Shown piece by piece: positions 52,823-61,325 of a stretch of 64,000 nt of DNA. Every line of letters starts with the position of its first letter. Position 1 is the first letter of the stretch. The translations under genes and the position numbers were made by a program. Origin of the DNA: Fulvivirga sediminis (lineage in GTDB: Bacteria; Bacteroidota; Bacteroidia; Cytophagales; Cyclobacteriaceae). Location: contig NZ_JAESIY010000004.1 of the NCBI RefSeq assembly GCF_016757215.1, forward strand, positions 372,001-436,000, read 5' to 3'. The notes under the pieces were generated by a model. It saw only the letters and a list, made by a program, of their open reading frames with translations, was not told where the DNA came from and ran no database searches.

Positions 52823-52976
52823 GTTTTAAGCCAGCCACACTCTATCTTTAAAATTTAGAAATAAATGATTTTTATTGCGTTAATTAGTGTTTAATGAAAA
52901 TACGCTAACTTCAGCGTGTGTTTTTTCATTATTCAACCAAACCCATGATTTTTCTCTGATTTTAAATTATACTTTT

Positions 52977-54524
52977 ATGTTACTAAATGCATTGAAAAAG
53001 GCAAGATGTAGTAGCCTAATTGCAGTGGTACTAGCCATGACAATTATCTCTTGTACGGACGATGACACCGTTAATAAAAGCCCTAGATCGGCAGCTGAAA
53101 ACAACGAACAAGCTACTTTGGATTCTATATTTCTATATGCAAAAGAAATATATTTCTGGAATGAAGCTTTGCCTGAATATGATGAGTTCGCCCCCAGGAA
53201 TTATTCCTCTTCATCTGGAGAAGAATTAAAAAATCTTGAATCAGCCTTATTCGACATTACTCAATACCCCATTAATCCAGAAACTGGTTACCCTTATGAA
53301 TACCTAGGACCTGGAATAACATCTCCTAAATACTCTTATATTGAAGAAAATAGCTCATCATCTTCTCAACTAGGGTATTTAGCCGCAAATAAGCTAGAAG
53401 GTGAAGAAGAGGGGTACGGCTTTGCTCTCACAGCTGTAGGAGCTGAAGACATCAGAATGAGGTATGTAACTAAGGGTTCTCCTGCTTATAAAAAAGGCAT
53501 CAGACGAGGCGATAGGCTATTAGCCATCAACGGACGGAATCTTAGTATTAAGTCACAAGCTGATATTGATTTCATTAACGGTGCTTTTAATACTGATTCA
53601 TTCACTGCAACCATAACAAACGCTGATAATGAAACAGATGATTTTAACCTCTCCTCAAGTAGTTTTGAGATTTCCCCTATATTTAAAGATACGGTAATAG
53701 AAGCTACTAATACCAAAATAGGCTACCTGGCTTATTACACGTTTTCTTCTTTAACTAACTCACAAGAAGGGCTTGAGGCTGCCTTTAAAAAATTTGCAAG
53801 TGCAAATGTTAAAGATCTTATTATTGACTTGAGATATAACGGTGGCGGTTATGTGACTACAGCCACTCTTCTTACCAATCTTATTGCCCCAAGTAGGTTA
53901 AATGGAAAAGTGATGTTTGTAGAACACTTTAACGAAACCATGAAAAACGGGCAAGCCACTATACTTAAAAATAAGATCTACAAAGACGGCAACGGTAACA
54001 AAATACCCTATAATGGCCGCGATCTTACTTACTATGATCTTGATTATAGTGCAGCCGGCAATACCACACGATTTGAAAAAGAAGGCACTTTAGAAACTGT
54101 AGAAAATGTTTATTTTATCACTACTAACGGCACTGCCTCATCAAGTGAATTAGTTATTAATTCATTAAAACCCTATATGAATGTCACTCTCATAGGAACC
54201 ACCAGCTACGGTAAGCCTGTAGGCTTTTTCGGTATTGATATAGATAAATACACCATGTATATATCTAATTTCCGCACGCTCAATTCAAAAGGAGAAGGCG
54301 ACTACTTCCAAGGATTTGAACCTGATTTCAAAAGTGATGACGATGTTACACATGACTTTGGTGATCCTAAAGAACAAAGTATATCTGTAGCTATTGATTT
54401 GGCCACTGGCAATGTACCCGGCTTCGGCAGAACCAGCAGAGAAAGTAGTTTTAAACCTATTAATATAGGTAAAACACCTCAATTCAATGGAATGATTGAA
54501 AAGAGAATTAATATAAAAAAATAG
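52977..54524 (+). CDS. S41 family peptidase lipoprotein
   Basis: From ATG 52977 the product is 515 residues with a lipoprotein signal ending in IISC (Cys26), which fixes the start; an upstream in-frame ATG at 52887 would bury it. A PDZ domain (GYGFALTAVG, VTKGSPAYKKGIRRGDRLLAING) precedes the C-terminal protease. The Ser nucleophile lies in TNGTASSSELV (residue about 388) and the catalytic Lys in TSYGKPVG. It is the C-terminal processing peptidase class, tethered to the membrane and facing outward. It lies between tRNA-like copies 2 and 3. Confidence 0.9.
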   Translation: MLLNALKKARCSSLIAVVLAMTIISCTDDDTVNKSPRSAAENNEQATLDSIFLYAKEIYFWNEALPEYDEFAPRNYSSSSGEELKNLESALFDITQYPINPETGYPYEYLGPGITSPKYSYIEENSSSSSQLGYLAANKLEGEEEGYGFALTAVGAEDIRMRYVTKGSPAYKKGIRRGDRLLAINGRNLSIKSQADIDFINGAFNTDSFTATITNADNETDDFNLSSSSFEISPIFKDTVIEATNTKIGYLAYYTFSSLTNSQEGLEAAFKKFASANVKDLIIDLRYNGGGYVTTATLLTNLIAPSRLNGKVMFVEHFNETMKNGQATILKNKIYKDGNGNKIPYNGRDLTYYDLDYSAAGNTTRFEKEGTLETVENVYFITTNGTASSSELVINSLKPYMNVTLIGTTSYGKPVGFFGIDIDKYTMYISNFRTLNSKGEGDYFQGFEPDFKSDDDVTHDFGDPKEQSISVAIDLATGNVPGFGRTSRESSFKPINIGKTPQFNGMIEKRINIKK

Positions 54525-54709
54525 CCATATCCGGTCAGCTCTAAGCACTATTTAGTCACTTTTGAGCTGACCTCCCTACGCTACCGAGTATCTCTCTTTG
54601 AAAAATTCACAATACAGCTCCCCTTCAAATCCTCTATTTTAAAATTATCGCAACTAAAATACTATTATATTAAATTTAATATATAAATAAAGCTAAATAG
54701 TTGCGTTAA

Positions 54710-54740
54710 TTTGAATAAACAAACCCTTTTATTAACTTTG
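54710..54740 (+). promoter_or_regulatory. Promoter of tRNA-like gene copy 3
   Basis: TTTG (54710-54713), 19 bases, TAACTTTG (54733-54740), the same spacing as copy 2 although the 19-base spacer sequences differ. The leader hairpin is retained with one loop change. Confidence 0.78.
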
Positions 54741-54768
54741 AAATATCAATTACCGAATTGATCTACAC

Positions 54769-54899
54769 TGTAGGGTGATGAAACTGGCAGACATGCCCTC
54801 CGGTCTCGGGGGTGGAGGTCACGGGATAAATTCTTTCAGGTATCCAATAACACTTAAAGCACTAACCGCTCCGTGGAGGTTCGAATCCTCCCTCTACAG
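54769..54899 (+). ncRNA. tRNA-like RNA, copy 3
   Basis: This 131-base copy shares the fold of copies 1 and 2 but differs by six substitutions and one deleted A across the repeat. One change is in the leader hairpin loop, one in the D loop (AAATTGG to AAACTGG), three in the loop of the variable-arm hairpin, and the remaining substitution and deletion in the unpaired stretch that follows. All paired arms are unchanged. It follows the S41 protease gene and faces a convergent lipoprotein gene. Confidence 0.78.
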
Positions 54900-54903
54900 C
54901 AAT

Positions 54904-54934
54904 AAAAAAGGCAGCCTCAACAGCTGCCTTTTTT
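54904..54934 (+). terminator. Intrinsic terminator of tRNA-like copy 3
   Basis: GGCAGC (54910-54915) and GCTGCC (54923-54928) followed by TTTTTTG. It also lies just downstream of the convergent lipoprotein stop. Confidence 0.85.
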
Positions 54935-54963
54935 GTTTATATTTTTCCTTAGCTTGTGATTAA

Positions 54964-55506
54964 TCAATTATTTACATCATCATAATAGGTTAACTTACCA
55001 TTATAATACCCTGTAATTTCTTGCCCCTTCTCATTAACTAAATCCAAGGTAATTTCATAGTTATCACCTTTTTTCTCCACTGTAATGGCTCCAGAAGTTA
55101 TTTGACCACTTAAAGTTCCTCCGACATCTTCATATTCACCTTCACTAATTTGAGAAACAAATCCTTGGTCTTCACCAAATTTATATTCCCCTGAAGCCAA
55201 CTCGCCTTTCTCTAAAGACAACAAATTCAGATAAATACCGAAACCCTCTCCTTGAACCTCTGTTTCGATCACTTCTATCCCTTCAGAATGCAACATCAAT
55301 GACATCGAACTAAAAAATACTCCATTTATCTCACCCAAATTCTCCTGATACACAAGAGTGCCTCCTTTCAGACTATACTCAGATTCAGCTACTTTGAAAT
55401 AACTATTCGTAATCTCATTACTCTCATCATCATCATCATCCGAGCATGAGATAAGAAATATGGCACTTAACACCACTAAAAAAGATAAATTTAAAAAATA
55501 CTTCAT
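54964..55506 (-). CDS. Lipoprotein of unknown function
   Basis: The 180-residue protein has a lipoprotein signal ending in FLISC (Cys21), then DDDDDESN, an acidic surface-export-like patch after the acylated Cys that in Bacteroidota can direct surface exposure. The rest is beta-rich (YSLKGGTLVYQENLGEINGV, GTLSGQITSGAITVEKKGDNYEITLDL, YYNGKLTYYDD). No family is assigned. It converges on tRNA-like copy 3. Confidence 0.75.
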   Translation of the reverse strand: MKYFLNLSFLVVLSAIFLISCSDDDDDESNEITNSYFKVAESEYSLKGGTLVYQENLGEINGVFFSSMSLMLHSEGIEVIETEVQGEGFGIYLNLLSLEKGELASGEYKFGEDQGFVSQISEGEYEDVGGTLSGQITSGAITVEKKGDNYEITLDLVNEKGQEITGYYNGKLTYYDDVNN

Positions 55507-55561
55507 TTATATTTTAATTTAAAAACCAGGACAAATATCAAAATTTTCCAGATCATAAAAA

Positions 55562-55590
55562 AAGGCCACCTTCTTTAAGAAGGTGGCCTT
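55562..55590 (-). terminator. Terminator of the GH3-esterase-GH3 operon
   Basis: AAGGCCACCTTCTT and AAGAAGGTGGCCTT form a perfect 14-base stem. On the minus strand a T-run follows, ending the operon that begins at 61185. Confidence 0.88.
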
Positions 55591-55609
55591 GCCCGATTAA
55601 ACTAAACTA

Positions 55610-57967
55610 CTAGTTATTCTTCAATACTTCCATTTCAGCATCTAAGTCAAATGTGTTATTAACCTTTTCTGCTGTTATGTTACTGTCTACTTTAAAAGAA
55701 TCAGACAGTTGAATATCTTTAGATGAAGCACCAATCTTAACACTGTACTCACCTTTTTCAGCTATCCAAGCACTTTTCTCATTTACAAATGAAGCCAGAT
55801 CTTTAGCTTTTAAGGTAAAGCTTATTTTCTCTGATTTTCCAGGCTTTAAAACCTTGGTTTTTGCAAATGCTTTCAACTCAGCCTCAGGCTTATCTACCAA
55901 TACTGCAGGCGCACTAAGGTATAATTGAGCTATCTCTTTTCCTGCCACCTTTCCGGTGTTAGTTACTTTAAATGAAACCTCTATCTCATCTTTAAAAGTA
56001 CCATCACTCAGCTTAAGGTCTGAATACTCAAAAGAGGTATAAGATTTTCCGTAACCAAATTCGTAAGCAGGTTCTACGTCAAAAGTATTGAAATAACGGT
56101 AGCCAACATAAATACCCTCTTTGTAGAATACTTCTTCAGGGTTAGCTATTGGGGTACCTAACCAGTTAGAAGCAGAAGGATGCTGATTATAATCAACAGG
56201 GAAAGTCATAGTTAACTTACCTGATGGGTTTACTTTTCCTGAGAATACATCTGCTACAGAATTACCACCTTCCTGGCCTGGTTGCCATGCTAATAAAATT
56301 GCATCTACTTTATCTTTCCAGCTTGCTGTTTCTATCACACCACCTATGTTCAGGATTACGATTACCTTTTTGTTTTCGGCATGGAAAGCGTTAGATACTT
56401 TATTGATCAATTTAACTTCGTCCTGAGCCAGGTAGAAATCTTCATTAATGTGTCTATCTTCATTTTCACCAGAGTTACGGCCAATGGTAATCACAGCCAC
56501 CTCCGATGATTTTGCTTTTTCACTTACAACCTTATTATCTAGAGGCATTTCTAATAACCTTTGAGGCACAGCAAGTAATCCTTTCTCCTCTCTACGCTTC
56601 ATTTCTTTCTTTACGGACTCATCTACAAAAGGAACATAGCTTTTCTTCAGATCCTGATCAATTTGATAACCTGCATTTTTCAGCCCTTCAATTAAAGAAA
56701 TAGAATAAGCTTCATTTACATCACCACTACCTGTACCACCTGCAATAAAGTTATATGAAGTATTACCAAAAACAGCTATAGGAGATGATTTAGCAGTGTA
56801 AGGAAGTACGTTATCATTGTTTTTCAAAAGTACCATACCTTCAGCTGCAGCTTGACGAGTTACTTCAGCATGAGCTTTTAAATCTGGCTTATTGCTATAC
56901 TTGTACTTTTTAAATGTTGGCGAATTAAGCACCATATTTAAAATACGCTTAAGGCTCTTATTTACAGCTTCTTCAGAAATCTTACCTTCTTTCAAGGCTT
57001 TTACTAATCTAGCATATTGCGCTTCCATACCAGGCATAAGCAAGTCATTACCGGCTTCTATTTGCGCTACTACATCACTTTCTGCTCCTTCTGTCATGAT
57101 AGATTGAAAACCAGCATAACCACCAAACCAGTCAGTCATAACAAAGCCTTCGTATCCCCATTCGTCTCTCAAAATAGTAGTAAGCATATCTTTATGAGAA
57201 GATGCATACTCTCCATTTATTTTATTGTAAGCCGACATAACAGTCCATGGCTGAGAATTTTTAATCGCGATTTCAAACCCTCTTAGATACAACTCTCTCA
57301 TAGCACGCTCAGTGATATGCTCATTGATAGTCAACCGATTGGTTTCCTGATTATTAGCAGCATAGTGCTTCACAGAAGTTCCCACTCCGTTAGACTGTAT
57401 ACCATTTACATAAGCAGCAGCAATTTCACCAGACACCAATGGATCTTCTGAATAATATTCGAAGTTTCTACCATTTAAAGGGTTTCTGTGAATATTTAAG
57501 GCAGGAGCCAAAAGCACATCTACACCATATTCTTTCACTTCTTCTCCCATGGCTTTACCCACTTCCTCTATCAGCTCAGTATTCCAGGTAGAAGCCAGAG
57601 CTGTGCCTACGGGAAAAGCTGTAGCATAGTAAGTATTATCATCACCTTTACGCTTAGGCTGAATTCTTAAACCCGCAGGGCCATCAGCCACAACAGTTTC
57701 AGGTATGCCCAACCTAGGAATAGCACGAGTACCCCCCGCGGCTCCCAGTACACGTACATCTGGCTCACCTTCTACAGGCACTAAGCCAGCATAACCAGGC
57801 ATTCCTGGTCCTATTAATAAGTCTGCCTTTTCTTCGGCAGTCATTGCATTTATTACTTCGTCTACAGAAGCTTTGCCAAGCTGAGGTGCTTTTTGAGCCA
57901 CACTCACGTGGCTAAAAGTAACCAGCAACGATGCTCCTAAGGCAAGTTTTTTTAGTTTATCAATCAT
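55610..57967 (-). CDS. Beta-glucosidase-like GH3 enzyme (BglX type)
   Basis: The 785-residue enzyme has a signal peptide (residues 1-25) and the GH3 layout: an N-terminal barrel with nucleophile Asp279 in GFVMTDWFGG, preceded by SVKHYAANNQETNR; a sandwich domain; and a C-terminal fibronectin-III-like domain (GKVAGKEIAQLYLSAP). It hydrolyses beta-linked glucosides or xylosides at the non-reducing end. It is the last gene of a minus-strand unit with an esterase and a second GH3. Confidence 0.92.
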   Translation of the reverse strand: MIDKLKKLALGASLLVTFSHVSVAQKAPQLGKASVDEVINAMTAEEKADLLIGPGMPGYAGLVPVEGEPDVRVLGAAGGTRAIPRLGIPETVVADGPAGLRIQPKRKGDDNTYYATAFPVGTALASTWNTELIEEVGKAMGEEVKEYGVDVLLAPALNIHRNPLNGRNFEYYSEDPLVSGEIAAAYVNGIQSNGVGTSVKHYAANNQETNRLTINEHITERAMRELYLRGFEIAIKNSQPWTVMSAYNKINGEYASSHKDMLTTILRDEWGYEGFVMTDWFGGYAGFQSIMTEGAESDVVAQIEAGNDLLMPGMEAQYARLVKALKEGKISEEAVNKSLKRILNMVLNSPTFKKYKYSNKPDLKAHAEVTRQAAAEGMVLLKNNDNVLPYTAKSSPIAVFGNTSYNFIAGGTGSGDVNEAYSISLIEGLKNAGYQIDQDLKKSYVPFVDESVKKEMKRREEKGLLAVPQRLLEMPLDNKVVSEKAKSSEVAVITIGRNSGENEDRHINEDFYLAQDEVKLINKVSNAFHAENKKVIVILNIGGVIETASWKDKVDAILLAWQPGQEGGNSVADVFSGKVNPSGKLTMTFPVDYNQHPSASNWLGTPIANPEEVFYKEGIYVGYRYFNTFDVEPAYEFGYGKSYTSFEYSDLKLSDGTFKDEIEVSFKVTNTGKVAGKEIAQLYLSAPAVLVDKPEAELKAFAKTKVLKPGKSEKISFTLKAKDLASFVNEKSAWIAEKGEYSVKIGASSKDIQLSDSFKVDSNITAEKVNNTFDLDAEMEVLKNN

Positions 57968-57976
57968 TTTATTGAG

Positions 57977-58867
57977 TTATTGTTTATTCAAAAATTCAAA
58001 CTGTATAAGCCAATCCTCAAAGCGCTTATACCAAGTATCTACTGGCAAGCCTTGCGTACCCATTCCAAATCCATGGCCTCCATTAGCATACACATGCAAC
58101 TCTACAGGATAACCTGAAGGCAGCCATTTATTATATAAATCTATGCTTCTGGGAGCCAACCCTAACTGATCATCAGTAGCAGCACTGATAAATAGGGGTA
58201 TTTCTGAAGCTGGCATATCTGCTTCTAATATATCATTGCTAGGACCTCCATAAATAGACGCCGCAAAATTTGGAAGTGTCTCTTTCTCACTATGGAAAAC
58301 ACTTTCTAATATTACACTTGCACCAGCAGAAAAACCTATTACTCCAAGCTTCTGAGGGTCAACTCCCAGCTCCTTAGCATGATCTCTGATGTAAGAGATG
58401 GCAGTTTTTATGTCATCACCAGCCATCACTTTAATAGGAGCTGTTTTCTTATTGAAATCGTCTCTATTTTTAAGATTAGCCATCATTTCTCTAGCAGGAT
58501 CGTTAGACTTAGTTTCTAACAATCTGTACTTTAACACAAAAGCTGTAACCCCTTTTGCTGCCAATTCTTTAGCCAGATCAATACCCTCTCTGTTAATTGA
58601 AAGGCTTTGAAAGCCTCCTCCCGGAGCAATAATTATGGCTGTCTTATTAGCCTTCCCTTCAGGTTTGTACATTAGCAAACTTGGGTCAGTTACGTTATAT
58701 ACTACCTGTGTTTTAAAGAGGTCAGAATACATTTCTGCCTCTTTTTGCTTCCAGTTCTCAGAACCTGGCGCCTTGCCTTTATACAAGGAGATGGTCTGAT
58801 CCTGAGCTTGTGACTGAGCAAAGCACATAGCTAAGGATAATATCAATATTGTTTTTATTTTATTCAT
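57977..58867 (-). CDS. Secreted alpha/beta hydrolase (carbohydrate esterase-like)
   Basis: The 296-residue protein has a signal peptide (residues 1-22) and an alpha/beta hydrolase core with oxyanion motif APGGGFQSL and nucleophile Ser180 in GVIGFSAGAS. The acid and His lie in ATDDQLG and ANGGHGFGMG. It resembles acetyl xylan esterases (Axe-type). Its ATG overlaps the stop of the upstream GH3 by four bases, and nine bases separate it from the next GH3, so all three are co-translated. Confidence 0.87.
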   Translation of the reverse strand: MNKIKTILILSLAMCFAQSQAQDQTISLYKGKAPGSENWKQKEAEMYSDLFKTQVVYNVTDPSLLMYKPEGKANKTAIIIAPGGGFQSLSINREGIDLAKELAAKGVTAFVLKYRLLETKSNDPAREMMANLKNRDDFNKKTAPIKVMAGDDIKTAISYIRDHAKELGVDPQKLGVIGFSAGASVILESVFHSEKETLPNFAASIYGGPSNDILEADMPASEIPLFISAATDDQLGLAPRSIDLYNKWLPSGYPVELHVYANGGHGFGMGTQGLPVDTWYKRFEDWLIQFEFLNKQ

Positions 58868-61185
58868 GGTTTATAGCGTTTTGTTCGATCATCATTAATT
58901 ACACCTTTCCAGTTTAGGCCATAGCCAAAATCATAAATATGACCTTCAGTATCTTTGTATGCCTCTATATCAAAAGGCACATCTTCTTTCTGCTGTTCCA
59001 CTGTTTTCATGTTAGCAGGCATTTGCAAAGGAAGCAGACCAGAAGGCTCTTCCTTTCCTGAAATAATATCAAGTACCGCCTGAGTAGATACACCAAAATT
59101 CAGGACGATTCCTTCTACTCTGTTTTCAAATTCAGAGAAAATCATTGGCTTATCAGCTGTAACAGAAACTATTACCGGCTTATCTTTCATCATCATTTTA
59201 GTATCCAAAATAGTTTTCAGATCCATGATATTAGAAGCTGTAGCTGTTTTTCCTTTATAACTTCTGTCCTTTACTTCAGGATCTACCACCGGATCTCCGG
59301 CTGCGATACTCTGCTCACGCGCGTACTCTGCAGTATAACTCTGATATTGTAAGGAAATAGGTAAGTAGCCATTTCCTCCTTGCTCACGATCTACATCACT
59401 ATAACCCGCCTCAGCACTTTGTGGATTTTTAACAAAAACTATGGCAAAATCAGCCTTTTTAGGATCATCAGTAACATCATAATACTTACTCACCAAGTCG
59501 ATATTTACCGGATAATCAAAGCTGGCAGGTGTAGCATTGCCCCACCAATCCGTTTTCACAGGTGTATAAATTTTAGGAATGTAAACCGTTTTCTTCTCCT
59601 GTACTGGCAATACTGATGCTTTATTTTTCAGCATTACTACTGATTTCAACTGAGCTTTGTAGCCAGCATTCATAAATTCAGGCTTACCCACTGTAGCGAC
59701 GGTGGCTTCTACGTTTAGATACGGATTTTCAAACAACCCTACTCTGAAGATATTTTTCAGAAGCCTTACTGCCGAACGCTCAAAGCGTGCTCTCATATAC
59801 TCTTCTCCAAACTCCTTCACTCCCATTTCATAAGCAGCTAAAACAGGTCCTTTTTCATTATTACCTCCAAACTGATCTACGCCTGCTTTAAGCACTTTAT
59901 AATGCCTTTCTTCTATACTTAGCTCTTCTGTTCCCCAAGGCTTACCTGCGAAAGTACCAGGAGTAGCTCCTTCATTTCCAGTTATCAGCCAGTCAGTACA
60001 AACTACGCCGTCATAACCGTACTTATCTCTAAGCAGCTCCGTAATCATATATTTACTAAAGCCATTACCTACATTTTCATTATACATCTTATCCTGATCA
60101 TAACTAATAGTGTAGTAAGGCATAACCGCTGAGGCTGATTGAGTACCTCCGTCTAGCTTAAATGCCCCTTCTGTAAAGGGCTTCACGTGGTCATTAAAAT
60201 TATTACCGGGATATACGGCAAATTTACCCATAGCCCAGTGTCCATCTCTACCTCCTTCTTCAGGTCCACCTCCGGGCCAGTGTTTCACCATAGCATTCAC
60301 ACTGTGATATCCCCAGCCTTTATTTATTTCAAAGTCCTTTTCAGAAGTTTGAAAGCCCTCTACGTATGCCTTACCCATATCTCTTACCAAATCAGGACTT
60401 TCGCTGAATACATAGGCAATACGATACCAACGAGGCTCAGTACCCAAATCTATTTGTGGGGAAAGTGCAGTAGAAATACCCAGTGCTCTATATTCTTTAG
60501 AAGCTATTTCTCCAAACTGTTTCACCAACTCAGGATCAAAGGTAGCTCCCATTGCCAGACCGTCAGGCCATAAAGAAATTTGACCGCCAGCACCAGCGTT
60601 AAACTCTGAAGTAACAGTAGCTGTATGCCTCGGATCTGAGCTGTTGTTAGCAGGAATACCTAAACCCAGGCCCTCTACATAAGCCTGAAGGTTATTATTC
60701 CACTTGGCGGCTACTTCAGGAGACTGTACTTTGGTAATTAAAACATGCCTCATGTTATCCTCTTTGAGGAACTTCTTCTGTTGATCTGTTAATAAAGAAG
60801 GATCTATATCTCCCTCTTCAAAGGCCTTACCGTTATAAGTACCAGGGTAAGGAGTATATTTCGAAGCAGGAATAGCCTGATGCCTACTGTACAACATAAG
60901 ACCAGCTATTTGCTCCACGGTCATTCTAGATGCCAAATCCTCAGCTCTCTTCTCTGGAGTCAGTCTCCAATCTTCATAAGGATCAAGCTTTCCGTTTTTG
61001 TTTAAATCTTTAAAAGCCTTTCCACCTACTTTAATAATCTTAACACCTGAGTTCTCACTCCACCCTAACTTTGGTCCACGCTTCACATCCATCCAATGAA
61101 TATCAGAAGTTTGAGCCATTGAAGTCTGAATGCTACATGCCATGAAGACCGCAGCAGCGGTCCTCATTATGTTTTTTATTTTCAT
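58864..61185 (-). CDS. GH3-family enzyme, second type
   Basis: The 773-residue protein has a signal peptide (residues 1-24), then a long GH3 N-terminal domain with the nucleophile Asp398 in GVVCTDWLITGN and the preceding MVKHWPGGGPEEGGRDGHW substrate block, and a sandwich domain ending in GYGLNWKGV. The region around residues 20-130 (DLNKNGKLDPYEDWRLTPEKRAEDLASRM) is typical of this exo-beta-glucanase/xylosidase subgroup. No fibronectin domain is fused. It is the first gene of the GH3-esterase-GH3 unit. Confidence 0.88.
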   Translation of the reverse strand: MKIKNIMRTAAAVFMACSIQTSMAQTSDIHWMDVKRGPKLGWSENSGVKIIKVGGKAFKDLNKNGKLDPYEDWRLTPEKRAEDLASRMTVEQIAGLMLYSRHQAIPASKYTPYPGTYNGKAFEEGDIDPSLLTDQQKKFLKEDNMRHVLITKVQSPEVAAKWNNNLQAYVEGLGLGIPANNSSDPRHTATVTSEFNAGAGGQISLWPDGLAMGATFDPELVKQFGEIASKEYRALGISTALSPQIDLGTEPRWYRIAYVFSESPDLVRDMGKAYVEGFQTSEKDFEINKGWGYHSVNAMVKHWPGGGPEEGGRDGHWAMGKFAVYPGNNFNDHVKPFTEGAFKLDGGTQSASAVMPYYTISYDQDKMYNENVGNGFSKYMITELLRDKYGYDGVVCTDWLITGNEGATPGTFAGKPWGTEELSIEERHYKVLKAGVDQFGGNNEKGPVLAAYEMGVKEFGEEYMRARFERSAVRLLKNIFRVGLFENPYLNVEATVATVGKPEFMNAGYKAQLKSVVMLKNKASVLPVQEKKTVYIPKIYTPVKTDWWGNATPASFDYPVNIDLVSKYYDVTDDPKKADFAIVFVKNPQSAEAGYSDVDREQGGNGYLPISLQYQSYTAEYAREQSIAAGDPVVDPEVKDRSYKGKTATASNIMDLKTILDTKMMMKDKPVIVSVTADKPMIFSEFENRVEGIVLNFGVSTQAVLDIISGKEEPSGLLPLQMPANMKTVEQQKEDVPFDIEAYKDTEGHIYDFGYGLNWKGVINDDRTKRYKP

Positions 61186-61243
61186 AACTAATCTTTTTGA
61201 ATTAACAGTGCATTAAAACATTTCGGCAAACGCACAGATCGGA

Positions 61244-61259
61244 ATACTTTTTCAAGTAT
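61244..61259. promoter_or_regulatory. Inverted repeat between the receptor and GH3 genes
   Basis: ATACTT-TTTC-AAGTAT, extendable with imperfect GGA/TCC flanks. No T-run follows, so an operator or attenuator is as likely as a terminator. Confidence 0.3.
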
Positions 61260-61325
61260 CCGCACATTTATATTTTTTGCCTTACTCCATTTTACACACC
61301 ATAAACATTATAGCTTTATCAAGCT

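Noticed and set aside
48297-54899. CRISPR array
   Set aside because: Only three repeats, spaced 2-4 kb apart, and the repeats fold as a tRNA with promoter and terminator. No cas gene is present.
48255-54902. Integron or transposon boundaries
   Set aside because: No integrase, transposase, terminal inverted repeats or target duplications are visible; the recombination idea is kept only as a hypothesis.
54775-54963. Small protein of 62 residues starting inside tRNA-like copy 3
   Set aside because: It lies across the structured RNA and terminator, and the RNA fold explains the sequence better.
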